A stretch of 64,000 bases of DNA from Caedibacter sp. 38-128 (GTDB taxonomy: Bacteria > Pseudomonadota > Alphaproteobacteria > Caedimonadales > Caedimonadaceae): contig MKUU01000060.1 in the NCBI GenBank assembly GCA_001898705.1, positions 104,067 to 168,066 on the forward strand, written 5' to 3'. Below, in pieces: positions 1-9,251 of this stretch (positions within the stretch are counted from its first letter, which is position 1; the number at the start of each line of letters is the position of its first letter). The translations under genes were made by a program, and so were the position numbers. A model generated the notes under the pieces. It saw only the letters and a program-made list of their open reading frames with translations. It made no database searches and was not told the origin of the DNA.

Positions 1-2
1 TA

Positions 3-590
3 CTATTTCTCACATTCCATGGTCAAAGTAGAGCAAACGAGCTTGTGATGAGTCATATTCATGAGCCTGGCTACAGTATGTTATTGCCCTTATTTGTGCT
101 TGTTTTTGGTTCTATTTTTGGCGGATATTTAGGAGAAGTATTTTTCTTAAATGAAAAATTTTGGGGTGGTTCGATACCTATTCAAAACTTGAACCATTTG
201 CATTTAAATTTCTTTCTTAAGCATCTGCCTACTATTGCAGCCTTTATAGGGTTAGGGCTAGCTATATATTTATATTTAATTCGTCCGCAACTTCCTGTTC
301 TGATTGTGCAAAGATTTAAGAAAGTTTATCTCTTTCTTTATAATAAGTGGTTTTTTGATGAACTTTATAGTCGTTTGTTTTTACACAACACGCTTAAAGG
401 GGCTCATGTTTTATGGCTAAGTACAGATCAAAAGATTATTGATGGATATGGGCCAGAAGGTTTTGCTTCAGTTGTATATCGAATGGCAAAACGAGCAAGC
501 CAGCTTCAAACAGGTTATATTTACCATTATGTCCTTGCTCTTGTAGGGGGACTCTGCTTTTTAATTCTTTTGCTTTTATTGAAGCAGTAA
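3..590 (+). CDS. nuoL: NADH-quinone oxidoreductase subunit L, C-terminal part (5' truncated by window)
   Basis: This is the last ~195 residues of the antiporter-like membrane subunit of respiratory complex I, which couples NADH oxidation by quinone to proton pumping. The frame is open from base 3, and the first visible residues (LFLTFHGQSRAN, then a His-x-His-Glu stretch) match the segment that follows the last core helices of NuoL. An ATG at 45 lies inside the protein and is not a start. Hydrophobic stretches near the beginning and at the very end are membrane helices, and the long amphipathic arm falls between them. nuoM follows 14 bases downstream. The family is about 620-650 residues, so roughly two thirds lies upstream of the window. 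Confidence 0.9.
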   Translation, partial: LFLTFHGQSRANELVMSHIHEPGYSMLLPLFVLVFGSIFGGYLGEVFFLNEKFWGGSIPIQNLNHLHLNFFLKHLPTIAAFIGLGLAIYLYLIRPQLPVLIVQRFKKVYLFLYNKWFFDELYSRLFLHNTLKGAHVLWLSTDQKIIDGYGPEGFASVVYRMAKRASQLQTGYIYHYVLALVGGLCFLILLLLLKQ

Positions 591-604
591 AGAGAAAATT
601 AAAT

Positions 605-2104
605 ATGGAACAATTACCATTATTAACTTTAATGATATTTTTACCCTTGTTAGGGGCTTTTGCGATACTTTTGATCAAAAACGATCCTTTATCGGCTTCT
701 CAAAATGCACGAGGGGTTGCTCTTTTAACTTCGCTCACCACATTTGTCTTATCACTTGTGGTCTTATCTTATTTTAAGCTTTCTTCATCAGATTTTCAGT
801 TGGTCGAAAAATATGAGTGGGTTCCTAAGCTTTCATTAAATTATTGTGTTGGCGTTGATGGTATTTCACTTCTGTTCATTTTATTGACGACGTTTTTGAC
901 GCCAATTGCTATTCTTGCAAGCTGGAATGTAATCCGTGATAAAGTAAAAGAGTATATGATTACTTTCTTGATGCTTGAGTCCTTAATTATCGGGAGCTTC
1001 TGTGCACTTGATCTAGTTCTTTTTTATATTTTTTTTGAAGCTGTACTGATACCTATGTATTTGATTATAGGTATTTGGGGCGGAAAAGCTCGTATTCATG
1101 CGGCTTTTAAGTTCTTTCTTTTTACCCTTTCAGGGTCTGTTCTTATGCTAATTGCGATACTGTCGATTCATGGAGAAGTGGGGACAACAGATTTAGTTGA
1201 GGCTTATCGTTATACATTTTCTGGTGCAAAGCAGTATTGGTTATGGGCTGCTTTTTTTATAAGTTTTGCTGTCAAGATTCCAATGTGGCCTGTGCATACA
1301 TGGCTTCCAAATGCGCATGTAGAAGCACCAACGGCAGGTTCAGTAATTTTGGCAGCTATTTTACTAAAAATGGGGGGGTATGGCTTTTTAAGATTCTCTT
1401 TACCGTTATTTCCTGAACCCTCGCAGTTTTTTGCCCCTTATGTTTTTGGACTGAGTATGATTGCTGTCGTCTATGCATCCCTTGTTGCTCTTGTTCAAGA
1501 AGATATGAAGAAACTTGTTGCGTATTCGTCAATTGCGCATATGGGGTTTGTTACATTTGGGATTTTCACGTTTACAGAACAAGGTATTAAAGGTGCTTTC
1601 TTCCAGATGATAAGTCATGGGATTATTTCTGCTGGTTTATTCTTATGTGTTGGTATTTTATATAGTCGTGTTCATTCTAGAGAAATTATGAGATATGCAG
1701 GGGTAAGATCTAGAATGCCACATTTTGCTTTTATGTTTTTGATATGTGTCCTCGCCTCAATAGGTCTCCCAGGAACTTCTGGGTTCGTAGGTGAACTACT
1801 TGTGCTTGTTGCTTCTTTTGAAAAGGGCGGTTGGATGACTCTTATCATGGGATCCGGAATCGTTCTGAGTGCTGCCTACGGCCTTTGGCTTTATAAAAGA
1901 ATAATGCTTGGAAAACTTACAGATAAGAGCCTGGAAAAATTAAATGATATAATTTTTATTGAAAAATTATATTTGTTGCCGATAGTTGCAGTGATCCTAT
2001 TGTTAGGTATCTACCCTAAACCTATTTTTATGCTTAGTGAAACTGCAATTGAAAGAGTTATTGCACCATTTTACACAGAATTAAAACCAGAAGGGCAGCT
2101 TTAA
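605..2104 (+). CDS. nuoM: NADH-quinone oxidoreductase subunit M
   Basis: A 499-residue antiporter-like proton-pumping subunit in the membrane arm of complex I. It is hydrophobic throughout, with about 14 predicted helices. The family signature LPNAHVEAPTAGSVILA is followed by LLKMGGYG, which carries the conserved lysine. The helix with FYIFFEAVLIPMYL near residue 145 carries the conserved glutamate. Length is normal. The stop codon overlaps the nuoN start (TAATG), so the two are translationally coupled. Nothing unusual is seen. Confidence 0.97.
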   Translation: MEQLPLLTLMIFLPLLGAFAILLIKNDPLSASQNARGVALLTSLTTFVLSLVVLSYFKLSSSDFQLVEKYEWVPKLSLNYCVGVDGISLLFILLTTFLTPIAILASWNVIRDKVKEYMITFLMLESLIIGSFCALDLVLFYIFFEAVLIPMYLIIGIWGGKARIHAAFKFFLFTLSGSVLMLIAILSIHGEVGTTDLVEAYRYTFSGAKQYWLWAAFFISFAVKIPMWPVHTWLPNAHVEAPTAGSVILAAILLKMGGYGFLRFSLPLFPEPSQFFAPYVFGLSMIAVVYASLVALVQEDMKKLVAYSSIAHMGFVTFGIFTFTEQGIKGAFFQMISHGIISAGLFLCVGILYSRVHSREIMRYAGVRSRMPHFAFMFLICVLASIGLPGTSGFVGELLVLVASFEKGGWMTLIMGSGIVLSAAYGLWLYKRIMLGKLTDKSLEKLNDIIFIEKLYLLPIVAVILLLGIYPKPIFMLSETAIERVIAPFYTELKPEGQL

Positions 2105-3561
2105 TGTATACTTTAACACTTGCTGAGCTTCTATCTGTTTTGCCAGAATGTTTTTTAACTTTTATGGCTTTATTGATGATTTTAATAGGTGTTTTTAAAA
2201 GAAATTCGGCAATAAAAACATTGAATTATATTCTTATTTTTTCGCTTATTCTTGCTATTTATCTTGTTTCTATATTTCCTTTGCATCCAATAGCATCATT
2301 TAATAATTTTTTTATTGCAAATGCATATACTCAATTTTGTAAAATAATTGTTATCTTGGCTGTTACGTTGGTTGCTCTGATGAGTTTTCGCCATTTTGAA
2401 AATGATCATTTAATGCAATTTGAAGTCCCTATTTTAATGTTATTTTCGACCATTGGAATGATGTTGATTATTTCAGCCAATGACCTTATTTCTCTTTTTA
2501 TGGGATTAGAGTTACAAAGCTTGGCACTTTATATCTTGCTTGCTTTGCCACGAGATCAGATTTTATCAACAGAGGCAGGCCTTAAGTATTTTATTCTAGG
2601 TGCTCTTTCAACGGCTTTACTCCTGTTTGGTAGTAGCCTTCTGTATGGTCTTACTGGGACAACTGAATTTCAGAGTTTTATGGTTGCTTTTAAAGAAATT
2701 CCGATAAATGAACCTATGTTGATTGTTGGTTTAACCATGATACTTTCAGGGCTTGCATTCAAAATTTCACTCGTCCCATTTCATATGTGGACTCCTGATG
2801 TTTATGAAGGCAGCTCAACATCAATAACTTCTTTTCTGGCTGCGGCGCCTAAAATAGCTACTTTTTCTTTATTGATGCGTCTATTTGTTCAAGTTATGGA
2901 TGGTCATTTTCTTTGGGAAACAGCATTTATTATCTTTTCCTTTTTATCTATGTTTTTGGGAGCTTTTACAGCACTTTTTCAAAAAAACTTCAAAAGGCTT
3001 CTCGCATATTCAACAATTTCACATATGGGATATGCTTTAATAGGTATTTTAAGTAAAAACCAAGCGGGTGTAGAGAGCGTACTTTCATACTTTATTATCT
3101 ATACTTTTACAATTATAGGTGTCTTTGCATGTCTTTTAAACTTGAGACGTCATGGAAAGAATATAAATAACATCGAAGAATTAACAAATTTATCTCGTGA
3201 ACATCCCCTCATTGCTGCAGTGATAGCGATTTTAATGTTCTCTTTGGCGGGAATTCCTCCTTTTGCGGGATTCTTTGTAAAGATGAATGTTTTTATGGTC
3301 GCAATAAAAGCGAACTATATACTATTGCCTTTAGGGGGAATGGTTGCAAGCGTGATTGCGGCTTTCTATTATCTAAGAATTATTAAAATTATGTATTTTA
3401 ACGAATCTAATGAAACCCTTTCGATTCCTGGGTTAGATCGACATGTGTCCTTTGAAACAACTGTTGTTATGAATATTACCGCTTTGATAGTGATTTTTTA
3501 TGGACTTTATCCCCAAACTTTAGTCTTGGTCCTTCAAGATGCTGCTAGGGCTCTTTTCTAG
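2104..3561 (+). CDS. nuoN: NADH-quinone oxidoreductase subunit N
   Basis: A 485-residue third antiporter-like subunit of the complex I membrane domain. It is polytopic. The stretch PFHMWTPDVYEGSSTSITSF is the usual NuoN signature, and LLAYSTISHMGYALIG is the following conserved helix. The start ATG overlaps the nuoM stop. birA begins 2 bases after its stop, so this is probably one transcript. In alphaproteobacteria the nuo operon commonly ends with nuoN followed by birA, coaX and rnj, exactly as here. Confidence 0.97.
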   Translation: MYTLTLAELLSVLPECFLTFMALLMILIGVFKRNSAIKTLNYILIFSLILAIYLVSIFPLHPIASFNNFFIANAYTQFCKIIVILAVTLVALMSFRHFENDHLMQFEVPILMLFSTIGMMLIISANDLISLFMGLELQSLALYILLALPRDQILSTEAGLKYFILGALSTALLLFGSSLLYGLTGTTEFQSFMVAFKEIPINEPMLIVGLTMILSGLAFKISLVPFHMWTPDVYEGSSTSITSFLAAAPKIATFSLLMRLFVQVMDGHFLWETAFIIFSFLSMFLGAFTALFQKNFKRLLAYSTISHMGYALIGILSKNQAGVESVLSYFIIYTFTIIGVFACLLNLRRHGKNINNIEELTNLSREHPLIAAVIAILMFSLAGIPPFAGFFVKMNVFMVAIKANYILLPLGGMVASVIAAFYYLRIIKIMYFNESNETLSIPGLDRHVSFETTVVMNITALIVIFYGLYPQTLVLVLQDAARALF

Positions 3562-3563
3562 TC

Positions 3564-4310
3564 ATGTTAACAGAAGTATGGAAGATTTACACTTACCAAA
3601 CTGTTGAAAGTACGATGGATCAAGCTGCTCAACTTATTGGACAAGAAGATCAATTTGCTGTGCTTGCATATGATCAAACAAAAGGCAGAGGAAGATATGA
3701 TCGTCAATGGGTCTCTTTAACAGGAAATCTCTATACCACACTTGCCTTTAAGCCGTCTCAGCCTTGTCATACATGGGGACAGATTTCATTTGTAGCAGCG
3801 TTAGCTGTAGGAGAAGTTATCCAACATTATCTTTCAAAAAGTCAAACTTCTCAAAAAATTAGTTATAAATGGCCAAATGACCTTTTAATTGCAGGACATA
3901 AAGTATCGGGTATTTTACTTGAGATTATTAATTCATCTTGGTTGCTTGTGGGGGTAGGAATTAATCTCCAAGATTCTCCTATCGGGGAAAAATATCTTTC
4001 AACCTCTTTAAGAGAGATAGGAAGCGAAGCCCCTTTGCTGGAAGAGGCGCTTTCCTTGTTAACTAAATATTTCGTTGCTAAGATGAATATCTTGGAAGAT
4101 AAAGGATTTCCCGAAATAAGAAGAAATTGGCTTAAAGCTGCGGCTTGTTTGGGAGAAGAAATAGAAGTCACGTTACGAAAGCAAGAGATGTTTGAGAAAA
4201 TTAAGGGAAAGTTTATTGATCTTGATGAAGAAGGTAGGTTATTACTAGAGCTTCCTAACAAGGAAGTTAAAAAGATATCTTCTGGTGATGTTTTTTTATT
4301 ACGGGACTGA
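3564..4310 (+). CDS. birA: Biotin--[acetyl-CoA-carboxylase] ligase
   Basis: Attaches biotin to the carrier domain of biotin-dependent carboxylases through a biotinyl-AMP intermediate in the cytosol. The 248-residue protein has the catalytic core only. GRGRYDRQW (about residues 47-55) is the adenylate-binding loop, and KWPNDLLIAGHKVSGIL contains the conserved catalytic lysine. There is a small C-terminal SH3-like domain. No N-terminal winged helix is present, so this is a class I ligase that should not act as a repressor. It lies 2 bases after nuoN and 3 bases before coaX. Confidence 0.94.
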   Translation: MLTEVWKIYTYQTVESTMDQAAQLIGQEDQFAVLAYDQTKGRGRYDRQWVSLTGNLYTTLAFKPSQPCHTWGQISFVAALAVGEVIQHYLSKSQTSQKISYKWPNDLLIAGHKVSGILLEIINSSWLLVGVGINLQDSPIGEKYLSTSLREIGSEAPLLEEALSLLTKYFVAKMNILEDKGFPEIRRNWLKAAACLGEEIEVTLRKQEMFEKIKGKFIDLDEEGRLLLELPNKEVKKISSGDVFLLRD

Positions 4311-4313
4311 AAA

Positions 4314-5096
4314 ATGCTTCTTGCAATTGATGCCGGAAATACAAATGTTTGTTTCGCACTTTTTAAGCAAAGTGAGTTAGTATATACTTGGCGCGCAAGG
4401 ACGAATTCAAAATATACTGCGGACGAATGGGCTGTATGGCTTGGGCAGCTTCTGAAGCTTCATAATTTGTCTTTTGAAGATATTAAAGAAACGATTCTTT
4501 GTTCAGTTGTTCCTGATCTTGTTGGATCATTGCAGGAATTTTGCCGCCACTATATTAATAGTACACCTCTTGTTGTTGGGAACTCGTCTATAAATCTTGG
4601 TATCCTTTCCAAAATTGATCGGCCTGGCGAGGAAGGCGCGGATATGATGGTAAATGCAGTTGCAGCTCATACTTTGTACGGAGGGCCATTGTTAGTCATT
4701 GATTTTGGGACCGCAACAACGATGAGCTTTATTGATGCGGATGGAAATTTTTGTGGTACTGCAATAGCGCCAGGGGTTAATTGCTCGCTTGACGCCCTCT
4801 ATAATGCTGCGGCAAAGCTTCCAATGATTTCAATAAGTCGCCCAAAATACATTATAGGAACCAATACAGTTGATTCTATGATGGGTGGCATATTCTGGGG
4901 ATATGTTGCTATGATAGAAGGATTAGTATCTCGTGCACGGAGAGAGTGTGTTGAGCGGTTTAATGCTCAACAGATTAAGGTTATTGCAACAGGAGGGTTA
5001 GGTGGTTTGATCAAGCCTGCAACTGATGTAATAGATATTTATAATCCAAACTTAACATTAAGCGGACTTGCAATTATTCATGAACGAAATAAATAA
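4314..5096 (+). CDS. coaX: Type III pantothenate kinase
   Basis: Phosphorylates pantothenate in the first step of coenzyme A synthesis. At 260 residues it has the ASKHA-fold signatures of CoaX: AIDAGNTNVCFALF at the start (phosphate loop), RPGEEGADMMVNA in the middle (pantothenate-binding region), and VIDFGTATTMSFID. Type III enzymes are insensitive to CoA feedback. The 3' end overlaps the first codons of rnj by 17 bases, which suggests coupled translation. Gene order birA-coaX-rnj is the usual alphaproteobacterial one. Confidence 0.95.
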   Translation: MLLAIDAGNTNVCFALFKQSELVYTWRARTNSKYTADEWAVWLGQLLKLHNLSFEDIKETILCSVVPDLVGSLQEFCRHYINSTPLVVGNSSINLGILSKIDRPGEEGADMMVNAVAAHTLYGGPLLVIDFGTATTMSFIDADGNFCGTAIAPGVNCSLDALYNAAAKLPMISISRPKYIIGTNTVDSMMGGIFWGYVAMIEGLVSRARRECVERFNAQQIKVIATGGLGGLIKPATDVIDIYNPNLTLSGLAIIHERNK

Positions 5097-6768
5097 CAAA
5101 ATACAAGATAACATACGATATAATCCCAATGATCTGTTGTTTCTTCCTTTAGGAGGATGTAATGAAATTGGGATGAATCTAAACTTATATGGATTCCAAA
5201 AAAAATGGTTAATGGTTGATTGTGGGATCACTTTTGGAGATCAATTAGGCATAGACATCATTATGCCTGATATTAGCTTTATTGCCGAACGACGTAAGGA
5301 TCTTATAGGGCTTGTTATAACGCATGCTCATGAAGACCATGTAGGTGCTGTTCCTTATTTATGGGAAAAATTATTATGCCCTGTCTATGCGACTCCTTTT
5401 ACAGCTCGTATTCTAAAAGCAAAATTACAAGAAGTTGGACTTTTAGAGAAAGTTCCTCTTTTTGAAATTCCCTTGAATGGTGAGATAGATCTGAATCCTT
5501 TCAAAATTAATTTTATTAGTTTAACCCATTCAATACCGGAACCTAATGCACTGGCTATTAAAACTGAAGCAGGTACAGTAATTCATACAGGAGATTGGAA
5601 GCTTGATCCAGATCCCTTAATCGGGGAAATGACAGATGTACAGACTTTAAAAAATTTTGGGAACGAAGGAGTGCTTGCACTCGTTTGTGATTCAACAAAT
5701 GTTTTTGTAGAAGGAAAAACTGACTCCGAATCTTCGGTTCGTAAGCATTTAATTAAGCTCGTAAAGGAACAAACAGAAGGACGCGTGGTGATTGCTTGTT
5801 TTGCCAGTAATGTTGCTCGTCTTGCAAGTTGTGCAATTGCAGCTCAAGAGGCCGGGCGCGTTCCTGTTCTTGTTGGTCGTTCAATGATTCGAATGGAAAA
5901 GGCAGCTAGAGAACTTGGATATTTAAAGGGGTTGCCACCGTTTTTAACGGAAGATGATATCCAAAATCTGGATCGTAATAAGATATTATTAATTTCGACA
6001 GGTTCTCAAGGAGAGGAGAGATCTGCGCTTGCACGGATGTCTTCGAATGAGCATCCAAGATTGAAGTTAAGTGCTGGGGATACAGTCATTTTTTCAGCGC
6101 GAATGATTCCAGGAAATGAAATATCTGTAAAAGGAATCCAAGAACAGTTGATTGATTTGAGCGTGACTGTGATTCATGCAGATGAAATTGAAGGTATCCA
6201 TGTTTCTGGTCACCCTGCTCGAGAAGATTTAAAGGATATGTATTCTTGGGTTCAGCCTAAGATCGTTGTTCCTGTTCATGGAGAGCCAGCTCATTTACGA
6301 GAACAGGCAAAATATGCACAAGCTTTGGGTGTAGAAAAAGTAATTATCCCTTATAATGGTAGTCTCATTAATCTAACATCTGATAAACCTACCATAATAG
6401 GAGAGGTTTCTCATGGACGGTTGGCACTGGATGGCAATATAGTCGTTCCTTTATTTAGTCCTCAAATGAGAGAACGTGCAAAGCTTATGGCCACAGGTGT
6501 TGCATTCATCACAATTGTTGTTAAGGCAGAGGAACAAGTTTATGGACAGCCTCGTATCACCTTGCTTGGGATTGCTGAAGAGGGGGCGGAAGAGGCGACT
6601 GCTCAGGCAATTGAAAAACAAATTGAATTAGCATTTGAAGAGATGCCCATTGATTTCTGGAAAAAAGAAGAAATGCTTTCTGAAACGGCTAGAATTGCTT
6701 GCAGAAGAGCAATAAATGGGTTGCGTGGGAAGAAACCACTGGTAAGTGTCCATTTAATCTCGGCTTAG
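5080..6768 (+). CDS. rnj: Ribonuclease J
   Basis: A metallo-beta-lactamase/beta-CASP ribonuclease for 5'-3' exonucleolytic and endonucleolytic RNA decay and rRNA maturation. The zinc motif THAHEDHVGAVPYLW (HxHxDH) lies near residue 75. HTGDWKLDPDP and the beta-CASP histidine motif VSGHPAREDL follow, and VPVHGEPAHL is near residue 400. ATG 5080 was chosen over the in-frame TTG at 5068; both lie inside the coaX 3' end. The product is 562 residues, normal for the family. RNase J is common in alphaproteobacteria. Confidence 0.94.
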   Translation: MNEINNKIQDNIRYNPNDLLFLPLGGCNEIGMNLNLYGFQKKWLMVDCGITFGDQLGIDIIMPDISFIAERRKDLIGLVITHAHEDHVGAVPYLWEKLLCPVYATPFTARILKAKLQEVGLLEKVPLFEIPLNGEIDLNPFKINFISLTHSIPEPNALAIKTEAGTVIHTGDWKLDPDPLIGEMTDVQTLKNFGNEGVLALVCDSTNVFVEGKTDSESSVRKHLIKLVKEQTEGRVVIACFASNVARLASCAIAAQEAGRVPVLVGRSMIRMEKAARELGYLKGLPPFLTEDDIQNLDRNKILLISTGSQGEERSALARMSSNEHPRLKLSAGDTVIFSARMIPGNEISVKGIQEQLIDLSVTVIHADEIEGIHVSGHPAREDLKDMYSWVQPKIVVPVHGEPAHLREQAKYAQALGVEKVIIPYNGSLINLTSDKPTIIGEVSHGRLALDGNIVVPLFSPQMRERAKLMATGVAFITIVVKAEEQVYGQPRITLLGIAEEGAEEATAQAIEKQIELAFEEMPIDFWKKEEMLSETARIACRRAINGLRGKKPLVSVHLISA

Positions 6769-6770
6769 AG

Positions 6771-7577
6771 TTATTCAGAAAGCGTAAAGATTTCATATCC
6801 TGTTGCTGTGACACCAATCGAATGTTCGAATTGTGCTGAGAGAGACTTATCTCGCGTCACAGCTGTCCAGCCATCGCTTAAAATTTTTACACCATAGTGA
6901 CCAGCATTAATCATAGGTTCTATTGTAAAAAACATTCCTTCTTGTAGAACGAGTCCTTCTCCTGGTGAGCCAAAATGAAGGACTTCAGGTGCTGCATGAA
7001 AGATACGACCTAATCCATGACCACAAAAATCTCGGACAACTGAAAAGCGATTTGATTCTGCAATTTTTTGAATAGTATAGCCAATGTCTCCTAAGGTTAT
7101 TCCTGGCTTAACAATCTTTATTGCCTGTAAAAATGCATCATAAGTTACATCAATCAGCCTTTGTGCAAGGATGCTGATTTTTCCAACAGCAAACATTCGG
7201 GAAGTATCTCCATACCAACCATCAACAATTGCTGTTACATCGATATTAACAATGTCGCCTTCTTTTAAAATTTTTTCATCACTTGGAATACCATGACATA
7301 CGACATGGTTAACAGAAGTACAGCAAGATTTCGTATAGCCTTTATAACCTAAGGTTGCAGGGATTGCCCCATGACTAATCATAAAATCATGACAAAGTTG
7401 ATCTATTTTTCCAGTTGAGATGCCTGGTTTGATATAGGGAGTAATAAAATCAAGCGTGCGAGCGGCAATACGCCCGGCCTTTCGCATGCCTTCGAAACCG
7501 TCTTCATTATGGAGAGGTATTTTTTGCCCTTGATAGATAACAAAGTCTTGAGAAGAAGAGGTGATACTTGAGTTCAT
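6771..7577 (-). CDS. map: Methionine aminopeptidase, type I
   Basis: Removes the initiator methionine from nascent proteins. At 268 residues it is slightly longer than the minimal enzyme, with a short N-terminal extension. The dinuclear metal ligands are visible: the two aspartates in NIDVTAIVDGWYGDTSRMF, His in CGHGLGRIFH, Glu in FFTIEPMINAG and Glu in QFEHSIGVT. It overlaps the end of sfsA by 4 bases, so the order of transcription is sfsA then map. It converges on rnj with 2 bases between the stops. Confidence 0.96.
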   Translation of the reverse strand: MNSSITSSSQDFVIYQGQKIPLHNEDGFEGMRKAGRIAARTLDFITPYIKPGISTGKIDQLCHDFMISHGAIPATLGYKGYTKSCCTSVNHVVCHGIPSDEKILKEGDIVNIDVTAIVDGWYGDTSRMFAVGKISILAQRLIDVTYDAFLQAIKIVKPGITLGDIGYTIQKIAESNRFSVVRDFCGHGLGRIFHAAPEVLHFGSPGEGLVLQEGMFFTIEPMINAGHYGVKILSDGWTAVTRDKSLSAQFEHSIGVTATGYEIFTLSE

Positions 7578-8275
7578 AATTCTACTTTAATAGGTTGATT
7601 TAAAACAATTTCTTGAGGAGTAACTCGACAATTATAGCATAAAGTTTCTACGCCCTGCAGCATTGCATTATAAGCTGTTGTGGCATAGAGAGGGTCGATC
7701 GCATTAGCAGGTTTGAAACGATCGCAGTCTTGTCTTTGAACAATGTATAATATGATGGCTCTTGCGCCCTGCTTTTTCATAACTTCTAATTCCCTTAAGT
7801 GTTTCGTTCCTCGAAGAGTAACAGAATCTGGGAATTGAGCATGGTCATCACGTTTAAGGTGGACGTTTTTCACTTCAAGATAACATGGAGGAAGATTGGG
7901 ACTTTCGAGAACAAAATCAATCCGGCTGTTTGTGCCATATTTTACTTCTCTTCGCCAAGTTGTGTAAGATGAAAGCTCTGGGATTGTCTTTTTTTGAAGG
8001 GCTTCTTCGACAATATTGTTGGGATGGCTCGTATTAACACCAATAAGAACATTATTATGTTTCACTAATTCCCACGTATATTTTAACTTACGCGGGCTTT
8101 CAGGAGGATAGGTTGTAAGCCATACCCTAAGACCAGGGTTTGTAATATCCAACATAGCACCTGGATTTGGACAGTGAGCCGTAACTTCTTGGCCGTCTTC
8201 AAGACGCACATCAGCGAGAAAGCGCTTATAACGTTTCAATAATATGCCTTCAATAAGCGTTGAGTTAAACTTCAT
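7574..8275 (-). CDS. sfsA: SfsA family protein (sugar fermentation stimulation protein homolog)
   Basis: A 233-residue cytosolic protein of the SfsA family, named for a maltose-metabolism phenotype in E. coli. The true biochemical role is unsettled; the family has an OB-like N-terminal part and a PD-(D/E)xK nuclease-like core. Visible signatures are VTAHCPNPGAM near residue 31, RIDFVLESP followed by CYLEVKNVHL (D...E-x-K arrangement), and FPDSVTLRGTKHLREL. It is the first gene of the sfsA-map pair and is divergent from the CinA-domain gene across 65 bases. Confidence 0.93.
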   Translation of the reverse strand: MKFNSTLIEGILLKRYKRFLADVRLEDGQEVTAHCPNPGAMLDITNPGLRVWLTTYPPESPRKLKYTWELVKHNNVLIGVNTSHPNNIVEEALQKKTIPELSSYTTWRREVKYGTNSRIDFVLESPNLPPCYLEVKNVHLKRDDHAQFPDSVTLRGTKHLRELEVMKKQGARAIILYIVQRQDCDRFKPANAIDPLYATTAYNAMLQGVETLCYNCRVTPQEIVLNQPIKVEL

Positions 8276-8340
8276 CGTATCCTTTAATTTTTATCCCTTT
8301 TCTCTTATCATAACTCGATTATTTCGAGAAGGATAAAACT

Positions 8341-9078
8341 ATGGAGTATAAAAAATCTCCGACGGCGGCTGTTATTGTGATTGGAAATGAGATTCTTTCG
8401 GGCCAAACGCAAGACCTAAACATTAACTATATCGCTGAAAAGTTATTTGAAAAGGGGATCTCTCTCTTAGAAGCCCGGATTATTATCGATGACATTGAGG
8501 TAATAGTTCGAGCCGTTAATGAATGCCGAAAAAAATATACTTATGTATTTACGACAGGGGGAATCGGGCCTACCCATGATGATGTGACGACGATGGCAAT
8601 TGCAAAAGTTTTTGATTTGCCAGTCCAGCGAGATACAAAAGCTGAAAAGTTATTGTTAGAGAAATATCCTCGGAGTTTGCCTTATACGGAAGAGCGTTTA
8701 AGGATGGCTGATCTTCCTCAAGGAGCGCATTTGATTCAGAATCCTATTAGTGGTGCTCCAGGATATTTTATTGAGAATGTATACGTGTTAGCAGGAGTTC
8801 CAAATATTATGCAGTCAATGTTTGATAATCTCTTGTTTCACTTAAATAGGGGAGCTCAGATTTTTCGTAAAACAATCTTTATTCCTCTTTTTGAGAGTCA
8901 AATTTCAAGGCAATTACGCAATATACAAAATACATTTCCTGATGTTGAAATCGGAAGTTATCCGACTTGGCATCCTGATGAGAAAAGCGGAACACATGTT
9001 GTTGTAAAAGGGCATGATGAAAGAAAATTATCCGAAGTCATTGATAAAATTTTGAATATTCCTAAAGAGATATCATAG
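8341..9078 (+). CDS. CinA-like molybdopterin-binding domain protein
   Basis: A 245-residue protein of the COG1058 family (MoaB/Mog fold), the N-terminal half of CinA. Signatures are VIVIGNEILSGQTQDLN at the N-terminus and FTTGGIGPTHDDVT near residue 75. The C-terminal nicotinamide-nucleotide amidase domain is absent, as is usual for the stand-alone alphaproteobacterial version. It may act as an ADP-ribose/NAD-related pyrophosphatase; that is a family-based inference. GAGAAGGAT upstream of the ATG is a good ribosome binding site. Confidence 0.88.
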   Translation: MEYKKSPTAAVIVIGNEILSGQTQDLNINYIAEKLFEKGISLLEARIIIDDIEVIVRAVNECRKKYTYVFTTGGIGPTHDDVTTMAIAKVFDLPVQRDTKAEKLLLEKYPRSLPYTEERLRMADLPQGAHLIQNPISGAPGYFIENVYVLAGVPNIMQSMFDNLLFHLNRGAQIFRKTIFIPLFESQISRQLRNIQNTFPDVEIGSYPTWHPDEKSGTHVVVKGHDERKLSEVIDKILNIPKEIS

Positions 9079-9189
9079 TTTATGATAAGGCATTTTATTT
9101 TTAAAGCACCTATTGTTTCTTTAGAGATTCATATCTGATCCCTAATAAATAGAAATCACTAAAAATGGGGATAGCAGCTAAAGAACAGC

Positions 9190-9217
9190 TTGCAAAAAGC
9201 TTAAAATGGCCTAATAT
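9190..9217 (+). promoter_or_regulatory. Putative sigma-70 promoter for the YdcF-family gene
   Basis: TTGCAA (9190-9195) and TAATAT (9212-9217) are separated by 16 bases. The pair lies 35 bases before the ATG of the YdcF-like gene, in the 173-base gap after the CinA-like gene. Confidence 0.5.
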
Positions 9218-9251
9218 GTTGAATAACTTATGCCAAAATTAAGGAAATGCT